A DNA stretch of 10,253 bases. Origin: Methylococcaceae bacterium (GTDB lineage Bacteria > Pseudomonadota > Gammaproteobacteria > Methylococcales > Methylomonadaceae). The stretch covers positions 1-10,253 of the forward strand of contig CANNNN010000072.1 in the NCBI GenBank assembly GCA_947506075.1, read 5' to 3'. Of this stretch, positions 1 to 6,631 are shown piece after piece. The notes under the pieces are model-generated. The model was not told the DNA's origin. It searched no databases and worked only from the letters and a program-made list of their open reading frames with translations. Positions within the stretch are counted from its first letter, which is position 1. Every line of letters begins with the position of its first letter. The position numbers were made by a program, and so were the translations under genes.

Positions 1-41
1 AGGAGAATAAAATCAATTATTTACATTTCCCCTCATCCCAA

Positions 42-108
42 CCTTCTCGGCAACTGCTCCTGCGTTGCTCTACCTCCTGCATCCTTGCAGTCGTCCCGCT
101 GGAGAAGG
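42..108. repeat. Short element bounded by inverted CCTTCTC/GAGAAGG ends
   Basis: CCTTCTC at 42-48 is matched by its reverse complement GAGAAGG at 102-108. Between them lies a CT-rich stretch containing an internal hairpin, CTGCA/TGCAG at 77-90 with a 4-base loop. The layout looks like a small dispersed non-coding repeat of the REP or MITE kind. With only one copy in the window, its status as a repeat family is inference. Confidence 0.4.
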
Positions 109-176
109 GGCTAAGTTACTTGTGTAGATAGCTATGCATTAGACGCATAGGAAAATGAAGCGCTAATGACACTGAT

Positions 177-250
177 TGGACGGATGAGCACGGATTTAAA
201 AAATAAGGTGGCGGGTTTCAATGCTTAAAAAATCCGTGTAAATCCATCCA
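177..250. repeat. Imperfect inverted repeat with CACGGATTT arms
   Basis: The left arm (177-197) and right arm (230-250) are reverse complements at 17 of 21 positions. The nine bases CACGGATTT match perfectly at the inner end of each arm. About 32 bases separate the arms, and the inner flanks are AT-rich. The transcript could fold into a long hairpin. The pattern resembles dispersed intergenic palindromes common in environmental bacteria. It is unlikely to be a factor-independent terminator because no T-run follows. Confidence 0.5.
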
Positions 251-332
251 AGCCGTGTCGCCTAGAGGCGCATGCTTTTAGCATCCGAGTGCTATTAATA
301 GGCTTAGTGGGGTGTTATTTATTGCGAGTGAT

Positions 333-1181
333 TTAAACAGAAGCGTCAGCCAGATTATTTTTACTGACTTTTTTTACTTCGGGACAATCAATACTGAATC
401 GCTGAACTGGCTCACCCAGTCTTAATGCAGTAAGCTGGCCGCCCCAAAGGCAGCCGGTATCAATCCCGTAACAGTTAGATCCTTCATAATAACCCAACGA
501 AGACCAGTGACCGAAAATAATGCGCATATCGGCATTTTTACGTTTAGGTACAGAATACCAGGGAATTAGGTTTTTGGATTGTGAACCCGGGGGACCGCTT
601 TGGACAAAGTCCAGCCGGCCATCGATATCGCAATAACGCATCCGGGTAAAGCAATTGACGATGAACCGCAGCTTCTCGACACCTTTCAGGTTGGGTGACC
701 AGAGATTGGGTTTGTTGCCGTACATTTGCTTTAAAAACACCTGGTAATCGGGGGCTCTCAAGGCTCGCTCGGCCAGCAAGGCCATTTTCTGGGTTTTTTT
801 GAAATCCCATTGGGGCGGAAGTCCCGCATGGACCATGCAGAATTCATCGTTAAAATGAAACAGTGGTCTGTGCCTTAGCCAATGGATCAGTTCATCCCTG
901 TCCGGCGCCTCGAGTATCGGCAGCAACGAGTCTTTTTTATTGGCTATTTTTGGTGCACAGGAAGCGGCCAATAAATGCAGGTCATGGTTGCCCAGTACCG
1001 TGATCGCAGCATCGCCCAGCGCTTTGATAAACCTAAGGGTTTCCAGCGATTGAGGACCACGATTGACCAGATCACCGGCAAACCACAGTTGATCGGTATG
1101 TTCATTGAAGGCAATAATATCGAGGAGCTTTAATAAGTCATCAAAACAGCCCTGGATATCACCGATAGCATAAATAGCCAT
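333..1181 (-). CDS. apaH: Symmetrical bis(5'-nucleosyl)-tetraphosphatase (Ap4A hydrolase)
   Basis: This enzyme splits diadenosine tetraphosphate symmetrically into two ADP in the cytoplasm. It keeps stress-related Ap4A low and can also remove Np4 caps from RNA. The 282-residue protein is close to the family length of about 275-280. Metallophosphatase signatures are visible in order: GDIQGC at 7-12, GDLVNRG at 36-42, GNHD at 64-67, HAG at 118-120 and FGHW at 223-226, followed by the ApaH-typical DTGCLWGG at 241-248. The first motif is GDxQG rather than the GDxHG of E. coli ApaH. I recall the Gln form as common in ApaH outside the enterics, so I expect an active enzyme. The ATG lies two bases after the apaG stop codon, with no good Shine-Dalgarno sequence of its own, so translation is probably coupled to apaG. 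The 20-residue C-terminal tail is less conserved. Confidence 0.96.
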   Translation of the reverse strand: MAIYAIGDIQGCFDDLLKLLDIIAFNEHTDQLWFAGDLVNRGPQSLETLRFIKALGDAAITVLGNHDLHLLAASCAPKIANKKDSLLPILEAPDRDELIHWLRHRPLFHFNDEFCMVHAGLPPQWDFKKTQKMALLAERALRAPDYQVFLKQMYGNKPNLWSPNLKGVEKLRFIVNCFTRMRYCDIDGRLDFVQSGPPGSQSKNLIPWYSVPKRKNADMRIIFGHWSSLGYYEGSNCYGIDTGCLWGGQLTALRLGEPVQRFSIDCPEVKKVSKNNLADASV

Positions 1182-1183
1182 TG

Positions 1184-1561
1184 CTAGTGCAGGGTTCGTG
1201 GAATGGATAAGGTAAATCGGGGCACATCGGCGCGAAAACTATCGCCATCGTCAGAATGCATAGTATAGTCGCCTTGCATGGTGCCGACCGGCGTCGCTAT
1301 CATCGCGCCGCTGGTGTAACGGAAAGATTCGCCGGGCTTAAGATAAGGATGCTCACCGATCACGCCATCGCCCCTGACTTCCTGAATCTTGCCATTGGAA
1401 TCGGTGATTAGCCAATGACGCTGGAGCAGCTTTGCCGGGATTTCACCGGCATTGGTAATCGTGATCGTGTAGGCGAACACATAGCGTTCCTCTTCCGCAG
1501 AAGATTGTTCTTCTATGAAAAAGGGCGTGGCATTAACTATTATTTTGTTTTTTTCGTTCAT
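1184..1561 (-). CDS. apaG: ApaG, DUF525 immunoglobulin-like domain protein
   Basis: ApaG is a small cytoplasmic beta-sandwich protein. Its molecular role is not settled, though it was named for its genetic link with ApaH. The 125 residues are one complete DUF525 domain of normal length. The family's conserved loop GDGVIGEHP is at 64-72, followed by LKPGESFRYTSG (74-85) and PVGTMQGDYTM (91-101). The gene is first in a two-gene unit with apaH, two bases apart. In E. coli the same pair follows rsmA (ksgA). Here nothing precedes apaG on its strand, and it diverges from the ankyrin gene across 71 bases that must hold its promoter. I could not pick out a convincing -10/-35 pair there. The Shine-Dalgarno sequence before the ATG is weak. 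Confidence 0.95.
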   Translation of the reverse strand: MNEKNKIIVNATPFFIEEQSSAEEERYVFAYTITITNAGEIPAKLLQRHWLITDSNGKIQEVRGDGVIGEHPYLKPGESFRYTSGAMIATPVGTMQGDYTMHSDDGDSFRADVPRFTLSIPRTLH

Positions 1562-1632
1562 TATTAGATCATATGAGTTATATGTTGATTATTTCATCGT
1601 AACTTCTCATTAAACGCAAGCAACTATTCAGT

Positions 1633-2196
1633 ATGAAATACAAAGACTGGTTTTTAATCCTGTTATTGGTCCTGTCTACAGCGACTCAAGCAGAAGATGG
1701 CAAAGATTTATTTGCAGCGGCGATGATGGGCAAGCTTGACAGAACAGAGGCTTTGCTTGCGCAAGGAATAGATGTTAACAGCAAAACTCCCGGCGGTCGT
1801 AGTGCGTTAATGGCCGCGAGTTTTAACGGCAATGTACAGATAGTCAAAGCCCTGTTGGCATACGGAGCTGATATCAGTCTTGCCGATAATGCAGGGACAA
1901 CCGCATTAATGGATGCGCTGGTTTTCGGCAATGAAGACATCGTCAATTTATTGATTGCTGGCGGAGCCGATGTTAACGCGCTGGATAAACAAAATGTGAC
2001 CGTGATGGGCAGAGCAAAAAAAATCGGCCATGAAGCCGTCATTAAAATTTTGGAAAAAGCCGGAGCAAAAGAAAAAGAGGACGTGCCGATAGAAGAAGCG
2101 ACCGCACCCAAAGATGGCGCAGACGGCAAACCGGCAGATAAGCCTGGGGCCAAGCCTGAAGAAAACCCCGGTGCCAAACCGCCTGCTAAAAAATAA
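1633..2196 (+). CDS. Exported ankyrin-repeat protein with Pro/Lys-rich tail
   Basis: The 187-residue protein starts with a clear signal peptide: lysines at 2 and 4, a hydrophobic core at about 6-14 (FLILLLVL), and a likely cleavage site after TQA at residue 20. It is therefore probably periplasmic. Four ankyrin-like repeats follow at about 22-54, 55-87, 88-120 and 121-150. The second and third are the most canonical (GRSALMAA...VKALLAYGADI and GTTALMDA...VNLLIAGGADVN). The last 35 or so residues are low-complexity, with repeated PGAKP units and a basic end. Ankyrin repeats bind other proteins, so a catalytic role is unlikely and the partner is unknown. The stop codon is 18 bases before mpl on the same strand, so the two are probably co-transcribed. 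The start is the ATG that gives the signal peptide. No strong Shine-Dalgarno sequence is visible. Confidence 0.88.
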   Translation: MKYKDWFLILLLVLSTATQAEDGKDLFAAAMMGKLDRTEALLAQGIDVNSKTPGGRSALMAASFNGNVQIVKALLAYGADISLADNAGTTALMDALVFGNEDIVNLLIAGGADVNALDKQNVTVMGRAKKIGHEAVIKILEKAGAKEKEDVPIEEATAPKDGADGKPADKPGAKPEENPGAKPPAKK

Positions 2197-2202
2197 ATTT
2201 AT

Positions 2203-2207
2203 AAGGA
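2203..2207 (+). promoter_or_regulatory. Ribosome binding site supporting the TTG start of mpl
   Basis: AAGGA sits seven bases before the TTG at 2215. Together with the match of the resulting N-terminus (MHIHILGICG) to the known start of E. coli Mpl (MRIHILGICG), it decides in favour of this TTG. There is no suitable ATG nearby. Confidence 0.7.
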
Positions 2208-2214
2208 TACTACA

Positions 2215-3591
2215 TTGCACATTCACATCTTAGGTATTTGCGGCACATTTATGGGCGGACTCGCCGTGATCGCTCGGCAGTTGGGGCATCAGGTCAGCGG
2301 TTCCGATCAAAATGTTTACCCGCCGATGAGCAGCCAGTTGGAACAGCAAGGCATAGTGTTGATGGAAGGCTATAAGGCTGAAAACCTGCAGCGCAAGCCC
2401 GATCTGGTCATTATCGGCAATGCACTGTCACGCGGCAATCCAGAAGTCGAAGCGGTGCTTAATCAAGGCCTGAAATACGTTTCAGGCCCGCAATGGCTGG
2501 CAGAACATGTCTTACAGGATAAATGGGTGCTAGGTGTTGCCGGAACCCACGGTAAAACTACCACCACCAGTATGCTCAGCTGGATACTTGAATATCAGGG
2601 TTTTAAGCCGGGGTTTTTAATCGGTGGCATACCGTTAAATTTCGGCATCTCGGCGCGCCTTGGTGAATCCGATTTTTTTGTGATTGAAGCCGACGAATAC
2701 GATTCGGCATTTTTCGACAAACGGTCAAAGTTTGTTCATTACCGTCCCCGTACCGCTATTCTTAATAACCTTGAATATGATCATGCCGATATTTTCCCCG
2801 ACCTGGATGCGATCAAAAAACAATTTCATCATCTGGTCAGGACCATACCCGGCGAGGGTCTGATCATCAGCCCTGAATGTGACGAGAATATCAATGAGGT
2901 TCTGGCGATGGGTTGCTGGACACCGGTTGCCAAGACTTCGATCAATTCCAGCGCGCAGTGGAACGCCCATCTGGTCAAAGCCGACGGCAGTCAATTCAAG
3001 GTGCTGTTTGAAAATAACGACCTGGGCTGTGTCGAATGGTCGTTAACCGGCGACCATAATGTCTACAACGCGCTGTCTGCGATAGTCGCAGCCAAGCATG
3101 TCGGCATCTTGCCCACGGATGCGATAACCGCGCTATCTCAGTTTAAAAACGTCAAGCGGCGCATGGAAGTGCTCGCTCATATCCCTGCCCTGAGCGAAGC
3201 CGAAGGGAACGGCGTGACTTTATACGATGACTTTGCCCATCATCCGACTGCAATACACATGACGCTGGACGGCTTGCGCAAGCAGGTAGGGCAGGAACGC
3301 ATCATTGCGATAGTCGAGCCGCGCTCAAACACCATGCGTCTGGGCGTACACACAAAAACGCTGGCAGAGTCTCTAGGCAATGCCGACCTGGCTATCGTCT
3401 ATCAGCCTGAAGCGATGGGCTGGGATTTAAGCGAACTGAAAAAATACGCCACTAATATCGAAATCTGTGCGTCGCTGGATGAAATTATCAACAAGCTCAA
3501 ACTTGAAGCGCGATATGGTGGACATTTTGTATTGATGAGCAATGGCAGCTTCGGCGGCATCTACCAACGCTTGCAGGATGAATTGCGTTAA
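2215..3591 (+). CDS. mpl: UDP-N-acetylmuramate:L-Ala-gamma-D-Glu-meso-DAP ligase
   Basis: Mpl is a cytoplasmic ATP-dependent ligase of the Mur family. It joins the recycled tripeptide L-Ala-gamma-D-Glu-meso-DAP to UDP-MurNAc, returning old cell wall to synthesis. The 458 residues match the E. coli length. Visible signatures are the N-terminal nucleotide-binding motif GICGTFMGG (7-15), the ATP-binding P-loop GTHGKTTTT (110-118), IEADEYDSAFFDKRSKF (157-173), NNLEYDHADIF (184-194), the central-domain motif GDHNVYNALSAI (279-290), and DDFAHHPTAI (338-347) with EPRSNTM (368-374) in the C-terminal domain. The start codon is TTG. Between KRRME (314-318) and NGVTLYDDF (332-340) there is an extra segment, PALSEAEG (324-331), absent from E. 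coli Mpl and encoded by a palindromic repeat unit listed separately. The reading frame stays open and all motifs are intact, so function is probably kept. The ankyrin gene ends 18 bases upstream. Confidence 0.97.
   Translation: MHIHILGICGTFMGGLAVIARQLGHQVSGSDQNVYPPMSSQLEQQGIVLMEGYKAENLQRKPDLVIIGNALSRGNPEVEAVLNQGLKYVSGPQWLAEHVLQDKWVLGVAGTHGKTTTTSMLSWILEYQGFKPGFLIGGIPLNFGISARLGESDFFVIEADEYDSAFFDKRSKFVHYRPRTAILNNLEYDHADIFPDLDAIKKQFHHLVRTIPGEGLIISPECDENINEVLAMGCWTPVAKTSINSSAQWNAHLVKADGSQFKVLFENNDLGCVEWSLTGDHNVYNALSAIVAAKHVGILPTDAITALSQFKNVKRRMEVLAHIPALSEAEGNGVTLYDDFAHHPTAIHMTLDGLRKQVGQERIIAIVEPRSNTMRLGVHTKTLAESLGNADLAIVYQPEAMGWDLSELKKYATNIEICASLDEIINKLKLEARYGGHFVLMSNGSFGGIYQRLQDELR
3188..3208 (+). 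repeat. REP-like palindromic unit inserted in frame inside mpl
   Basis: The segment CTGAGCGAAGCCGAAGG (3190-3206), bounded by CCC and GGG, closely resembles the widespread bacterial repeat core CTGAGCGAAGTCGAAGG as I remember it. It encodes ALSEAEG. It falls where the protein is about eight residues longer than E. coli Mpl, which points to an in-frame insertion in a surface loop. The family assignment is from memory. Confidence 0.55.
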
Positions 3592-3611
3592 TTTTTAAAA
3601 ATATAAAATAA

Positions 3612-3669
3612 TTCACCACGAAGGACACGAAGTTTTTATTTTGATTTTCCTTCTTGTCTTCGTAGTGAA
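3612..3669. repeat. Inverted repeat (long hairpin) upstream of trpD
   Basis: The left arm (3612-3632, TTCACCACGAAGGACACGAA plus one base) and right arm (3650-3669) are reverse complements apart from two mismatches and one gap. A T-rich loop of 17 bases separates them. The hairpin starts 20 bases after the mpl stop and ends 23 bases before the trpD ATG, so it lies in the trpD leader if the genes are co-transcribed. The arm sequence resembles the CACGAAGGACACGAAG repeats I know from many environmental genomes. It may be a REP-type element that could also act as a terminator or stabilise the mRNA. The 101-base gap has no TGG codon, so it is not a classical trp attenuator. Confidence 0.6.
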
Positions 3670-3692
3670 ACATAAATTACCCAAATATAAGC

Positions 3693-4706
3693 ATGCACAT
3701 ACAACAAGCCCTACAAGCCTTGCTGAATAAGCAAGATCTTAGCTCCGAACAAATGCGCGAGGTGATGCGTCAAATCATGAGCGGTAACGCGACCGATGCG
3801 CAAATCGGCGGTTTCTTAATTGCGCTGCGCTGTAAAGGCGAAACCATCGACGAGATTGCCGCCGCCGCCGAAGTGATGCGCGAATTGGCTAGCAAAGTTG
3901 CTATAAAAGGCGATCATGTCATCGATACCTGCGGCACCGGGGGCGATGGCGCGAACACCTTTAACATCTCCACCACCTGCGCCTTTGTCGTGGCTGCTGC
4001 CGGCGGCCAGGTTGCCAAACACGGCAACCGCTCCGTATCGAGCAGTTGCGGCAGCGCCGACGTACTGGAGGCGGCCGGGGTAAATCTGGAGTTAACGGCC
4101 GAACAAGTCGCAGACTGCGTCAATGACATCGGCGTCGGCTTTTTATTTGCACCCAAGCATCATGGCGCGATGAAGCATACCAGCAATGCCCGTAAAGAAA
4201 TGGGCGTCAGAACCCTGTTTAATCTGTTGGGTCCGTTATCCAACCCTGCCGGAGCACCGAACCAGTTGATCGGCGTATTTGCTAAGCAATGGGTAGAGCC
4301 GCTGGCGCAGGTGTTAAAAAAACTCGGCAGCCAGCATGTGCTGGTCGTCAATGCCGACGACGGCCTGGATGAAATCAGCATCGCATCAGCTTCCACCATA
4401 GCCGAACTGAAAAATGGCCAGGTCACCTGCTACACTATTACCCCTGAACAGTTCGGCTTACGCCGTGCAAGTTTGTCTGAATTGGCCGTTGAGGGTGCAG
4501 CCTCCAGCCTGGTGATGGTAAAATCGGTGCTGGATAATACAGCCGGAGCCGCCAGGGATATAGTGGTTTTAAATGCCGGAGCGGCGATTTATGCGGCCAA
4601 CCTTTCAGATACACTGGAAGCCGGGATAAGAAAAGCCGATAAATTGATAGCCAATGGCGCGGCACGAGCCAAATTCGATACACTGCTTGCATACTCAAAA
4701 ACCTAA
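3693..4706 (+). CDS. trpD: Anthranilate phosphoribosyltransferase
   Basis: TrpD transfers the phosphoribosyl group of PRPP to anthranilate, the second committed step of tryptophan synthesis, in the cytoplasm. The 337 residues are the normal length for a stand-alone TrpD with no fused glutamine amidotransferase. After the helical N-terminal domain come the PRPP-binding loop DTCGTGGDG (78-86), KHGNRSVSSSCGSADVLEAAG (109-129) which binds PRPP and anthranilate, KHTSNARKEMGVRTLFNLLGPLSNP (161-185), and the metal-binding DDGLDE segment near 222-227. The start codon ATG gives an N-terminus typical of the family (MHIQQALQALLNKQDLS). No clear Shine-Dalgarno sequence precedes it. trpC follows after 17 bases, so the pair is an operon. 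The usual upstream partner trpG is absent, and an inverted repeat and mpl lie there instead. Confidence 0.97.
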   Translation: MHIQQALQALLNKQDLSSEQMREVMRQIMSGNATDAQIGGFLIALRCKGETIDEIAAAAEVMRELASKVAIKGDHVIDTCGTGGDGANTFNISTTCAFVVAAAGGQVAKHGNRSVSSSCGSADVLEAAGVNLELTAEQVADCVNDIGVGFLFAPKHHGAMKHTSNARKEMGVRTLFNLLGPLSNPAGAPNQLIGVFAKQWVEPLAQVLKKLGSQHVLVVNADDGLDEISIASASTIAELKNGQVTCYTITPEQFGLRRASLSELAVEGAASSLVMVKSVLDNTAGAARDIVVLNAGAAIYAANLSDTLEAGIRKADKLIANGAARAKFDTLLAYSKT

Positions 4707-4723
4707 TAAAACAACTAGCTACC

Positions 4724-5524
4724 ATGACCGATACCCCAGACATTTTAAAGAAAATCCTTGAGAAAAAAGCCGAAGAGGTAGCCAGACGCAGAACCGGCAT
4801 GAGCATCGCCAATCTGGACGAAATTGCCCAGGGCGTGGAAAGCCCGCGCGGCTTTTATAACGCGCTGCACAGCAAGGTCTTGGCTAAAAAACCGGCCATC
4901 ATTGCCGAAATCAAAAAAGCCTCACCGAGCAAAGGCGTGATCCGGGAAGATTTCAACCCGATCACCATAGCTCAGGATTATGCGATGAATGGCGCAACCT
5001 GTCTGTCGGTATTGACGGATAAGGAGTTTTTCCAGGGTTCCGAAGTTTATCTGCAAATGGTCAGGGAGCGCTGCCCGCTGCCGGTTTTACGAAAAGATTT
5101 CATGATTGATCCCTATCAAATCCATGAAGCTCGTGCCCTGGGCGCCGACTGTATCCTGCTTATCGTCGCCGCGCTGGAAGACAGCCAAATGCACGAATTG
5201 TCAGACGCCGCAACCAAACTGGGCATGGATGTTCTGGTGGAAGTGCATAATGCAGAGGAGCTACAAAGAGCCTTAACCTTGGATACCAAATTGATCGGCA
5301 TCAATAACCGGAATCTTCGTACTTTTGAAACCTCATTGCAGACCACACTGGATTTAAAAACCGATATTCCCGCAGACCGCCTGATCATCACCGAAAGCGG
5401 CATTCATACGCACGAAGATGTGCAGCTGATGCTGGATAATGACATTTATGCTTTTTTAGTTGGCGAAGTGTTTATGCGTGCACCTAGCCCCGGGCAGAAG
5501 ATGAAAGAACTGTTTGCTTTATAG
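4724..5524 (+). CDS. trpC: Indole-3-glycerol phosphate synthase
   Basis: TrpC closes the indole ring, turning 1-(o-carboxyphenylamino)-1-deoxyribulose 5-phosphate into indole-3-glycerol phosphate with loss of CO2 and water. The 266-residue protein is a single TIM barrel with no TrpF fused. Visible active-site motifs are IIAEIKKASPSKG (59-71) with its catalytic lysine, VLRKDFMIDPYQI (121-133) with the second essential lysine, LVEVHNAEE (171-179), GINNRNLRTF (192-201) and ESGI (224-227). A final GEVFMRAPSPG (247-257) probably contributes to phosphate binding. It lies 17 bases after trpD and is presumably co-transcribed. The next step's enzyme TrpF and tryptophan synthase TrpBA are not in the window. 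Confidence 0.97.
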   Translation: MTDTPDILKKILEKKAEEVARRRTGMSIANLDEIAQGVESPRGFYNALHSKVLAKKPAIIAEIKKASPSKGVIREDFNPITIAQDYAMNGATCLSVLTDKEFFQGSEVYLQMVRERCPLPVLRKDFMIDPYQIHEARALGADCILLIVAALEDSQMHELSDAATKLGMDVLVEVHNAEELQRALTLDTKLIGINNRNLRTFETSLQTTLDLKTDIPADRLIITESGIHTHEDVQLMLDNDIYAFLVGEVFMRAPSPGQKMKELFAL

Positions 5525-5540
5525 GATAGATTTTTGTTTT

Positions 5541-5548
5541 TGTATACT
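5541..5548 (+). promoter_or_regulatory. Possible extended -10 promoter element for murI
   Basis: TGTATACT contains a near-consensus -10 hexamer (TATACT) directly preceded by TG, about 25 bases before the murI TTG start. A -35 match at normal spacing is not evident, so any promoter would rely on the extended -10. The upstream bases are T-rich. murI could equally be read through from trpC, which ends 48 bases earlier. Confidence 0.3.
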
Positions 5549-5572
5549 ACGAATGCCTAGAGACAGCTGAAG

Positions 5573-6367
5573 TTGCACAAGGTAAATCCCATTGGCGTTT
5601 TCGATTCCGGCGTGGGCGGCCTATCTGTTTTGCATGAGATACGCCGAGCACTGCCGGCTGAAGATCTGTTGTATGTCGCGGACTCTGGCCATGCCCCTTA
5701 TGGCGATAAGTCCCAGCAATTTATCGAGGAACGGTCGATAGCAATTAGTCAGTTTTTAGTGAGTCGCAATGCCAAAGCTATCGTCGTCGCCTGCAATACC
5801 GCAACGGGCGCGGCGATAGCGACATTGCGCTCACGATTCTCTGTACCGATTATCGCGATGGAGCCCGCAGTCAAGCCTGCGACGGCTAACACGCAATCCG
5901 GGGTTATCGGCGTTCTGGCTACCAGCCGGACCCTGGTTAGCGATAACTTTGTACAGTTGTTTGCGCGGTACGGAGGCAATGTCCAAATCGTGGGCCAAGC
6001 CTGTCCCGGTCTGGTTGAACAGGTCGAAGCGGGGGATCTGTCCGGTCACAAAACACGCCTCTTGCTTGAACGATATATTGCGCCGTTGCTGGAGCAGAAA
6101 GTCGACATTATCGTATTGGGCTGTACGCATTATCCTTTTTTAGCGCCGCTGATAAAAGAGTTAGCAGGACCCAAGGTGACCGTGATCGATTCCGCCGCCG
6201 CCGTTGCGCGGGAGCTTTGTCGCCGACTCGAAGTGGACCAGCTGTTGGCAAGCCAGGCCAGGATGGGGACGGAATGCTTTTGGACCAGCGGTGAGCTGGG
6301 CAATGCCCAGCCGCTAGTCTCCCAGTTATGGCAGGCGGAGATTAGACTGAGCAGATTTGAAAGTTAG
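5573..6367 (+). CDS. murI: Glutamate racemase
   Basis: MurI interconverts L- and D-glutamate without a cofactor and supplies the D-Glu of the peptidoglycan stem peptide. The 264-residue protein has the family's normal length and both catalytic cysteines: C74 in VVACNTATG (71-79) and C184 in VLGCTHYPF (181-189). Also present are the N-terminal PIGVFDSGVGGLSVL (6-20) and the substrate-binding APYGDK (41-46). The start is TTG. An in-frame TAG lies 12 bases upstream, so no longer start is possible. The chosen start gives the few residues usual before PIGVFDSG, and a weak AGAGA (5559-5563) sits nine bases ahead. It follows trpC by 48 bases on the same strand and may have its own promoter. With mpl it makes a second peptidoglycan gene next to trpDC. 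Confidence 0.96.
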   Translation: MHKVNPIGVFDSGVGGLSVLHEIRRALPAEDLLYVADSGHAPYGDKSQQFIEERSIAISQFLVSRNAKAIVVACNTATGAAIATLRSRFSVPIIAMEPAVKPATANTQSGVIGVLATSRTLVSDNFVQLFARYGGNVQIVGQACPGLVEQVEAGDLSGHKTRLLLERYIAPLLEQKVDIIVLGCTHYPFLAPLIKELAGPKVTVIDSAAAVARELCRRLEVDQLLASQARMGTECFWTSGELGNAQPLVSQLWQAEIRLSRFES

Positions 6368-6382
6368 CGTGAAAATTACGCC

Positions 6383-6398
6383 TTTAAAATATTTTAAA
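6383..6398. repeat. Perfect 16-bp AT palindrome after murI
   Basis: TTTAAAATATTTTAAA is its own reverse complement and lies 15 bases after the murI stop codon. An AT-only palindrome of this size may be chance in an AT-rich gap. It has no GC stem, so it is not a standard terminator. No binding protein can be named. Confidence 0.35.
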
Positions 6399-6487
6399 AG
6401 AAGCACGCTTTGGGCATTTTACAATAAAGCATCAAGAGCCAAGCGATTTACAAGAGTATATTGACTGACAGCAGACGACCAAGCTGC

Positions 6488-6525
6488 CTGTCGACTATGG
6501 TTTTAGGCTTCCCTAAACCAGACAG
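6488..6525. repeat. Stem-loop in the convergent gap between murI and the c-di-GMP gene
   Basis: GGTTTTAGG (6499-6507) pairs with CCTAAACC (6512-6519) around a 4-base loop, with one bulged T. An outer CTGTC (6488-6492) pairs with GACAG (6521-6525). The rest of the 264-base gap (6368-6631) has no gene, only smaller hairpins such as CCAAC/GTTGG at 6547-6559. Converging transcripts need termination here, so this could be a bidirectional terminator. It lacks a T-run on either side, so that role is only a guess. Confidence 0.35.
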
Positions 6526-6631
6526 TCATGACATGCTGCAACAGATCCAACAAGGTTGGTCTATCTGATAGCAATCCTTTAAGTTAGTGCTTGATTTTCT
6601 GCACTGGTCATCTCCCAGGCCATGAAACTCG

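Larger units (their letters stand above)
1..332. other. Non-coding stretch downstream of apaH, rich in inverted repeats
   Basis: I see no credible gene in these 332 bases. They hold several inverted repeats: the elements at 42-108 and 177-250 (listed separately), a 6-bp stem CTATGC/GCATAG at 132-150 with a 7-base loop, a CGCC/GGCG hairpin at 259-270, and an ATGC/GCAT hairpin at 272-284. ApaH transcription, which runs leftward, would read into this region. None of the hairpins is followed by a T-run in that direction, so I cannot call an intrinsic terminator. Confidence 0.6.

Noticed and set aside
7..12. Altered first metal motif in ApaH (GDIQG in place of GDxHG at protein residues 7-11) as a sign of inactivity; coordinates given are protein residues
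   Set aside because: All other metallophosphatase motifs are intact, and I recall the Gln form in other gammaproteobacterial ApaH proteins, so it is more likely a normal variant.
1562..1632. Divergent promoters between apaG and the ankyrin gene
   Set aside because: Promoters are expected here, but I could not find a -35/-10 pair with good spacing on either strand.
1686..2177. 163-codon open frame on the minus strand opposite the ankyrin gene
   Set aside because: It is a mirror of the ankyrin coding sequence, rich in Ala, Ser and Pro with no domain. The plus frame has a signal peptide and ankyrin repeats.
3592..3692. Trp attenuator or leader peptide before trpD
   Set aside because: The region has no TGG codon and no short ORF with tandem Trp, and its hairpin has no T-run directly after it.
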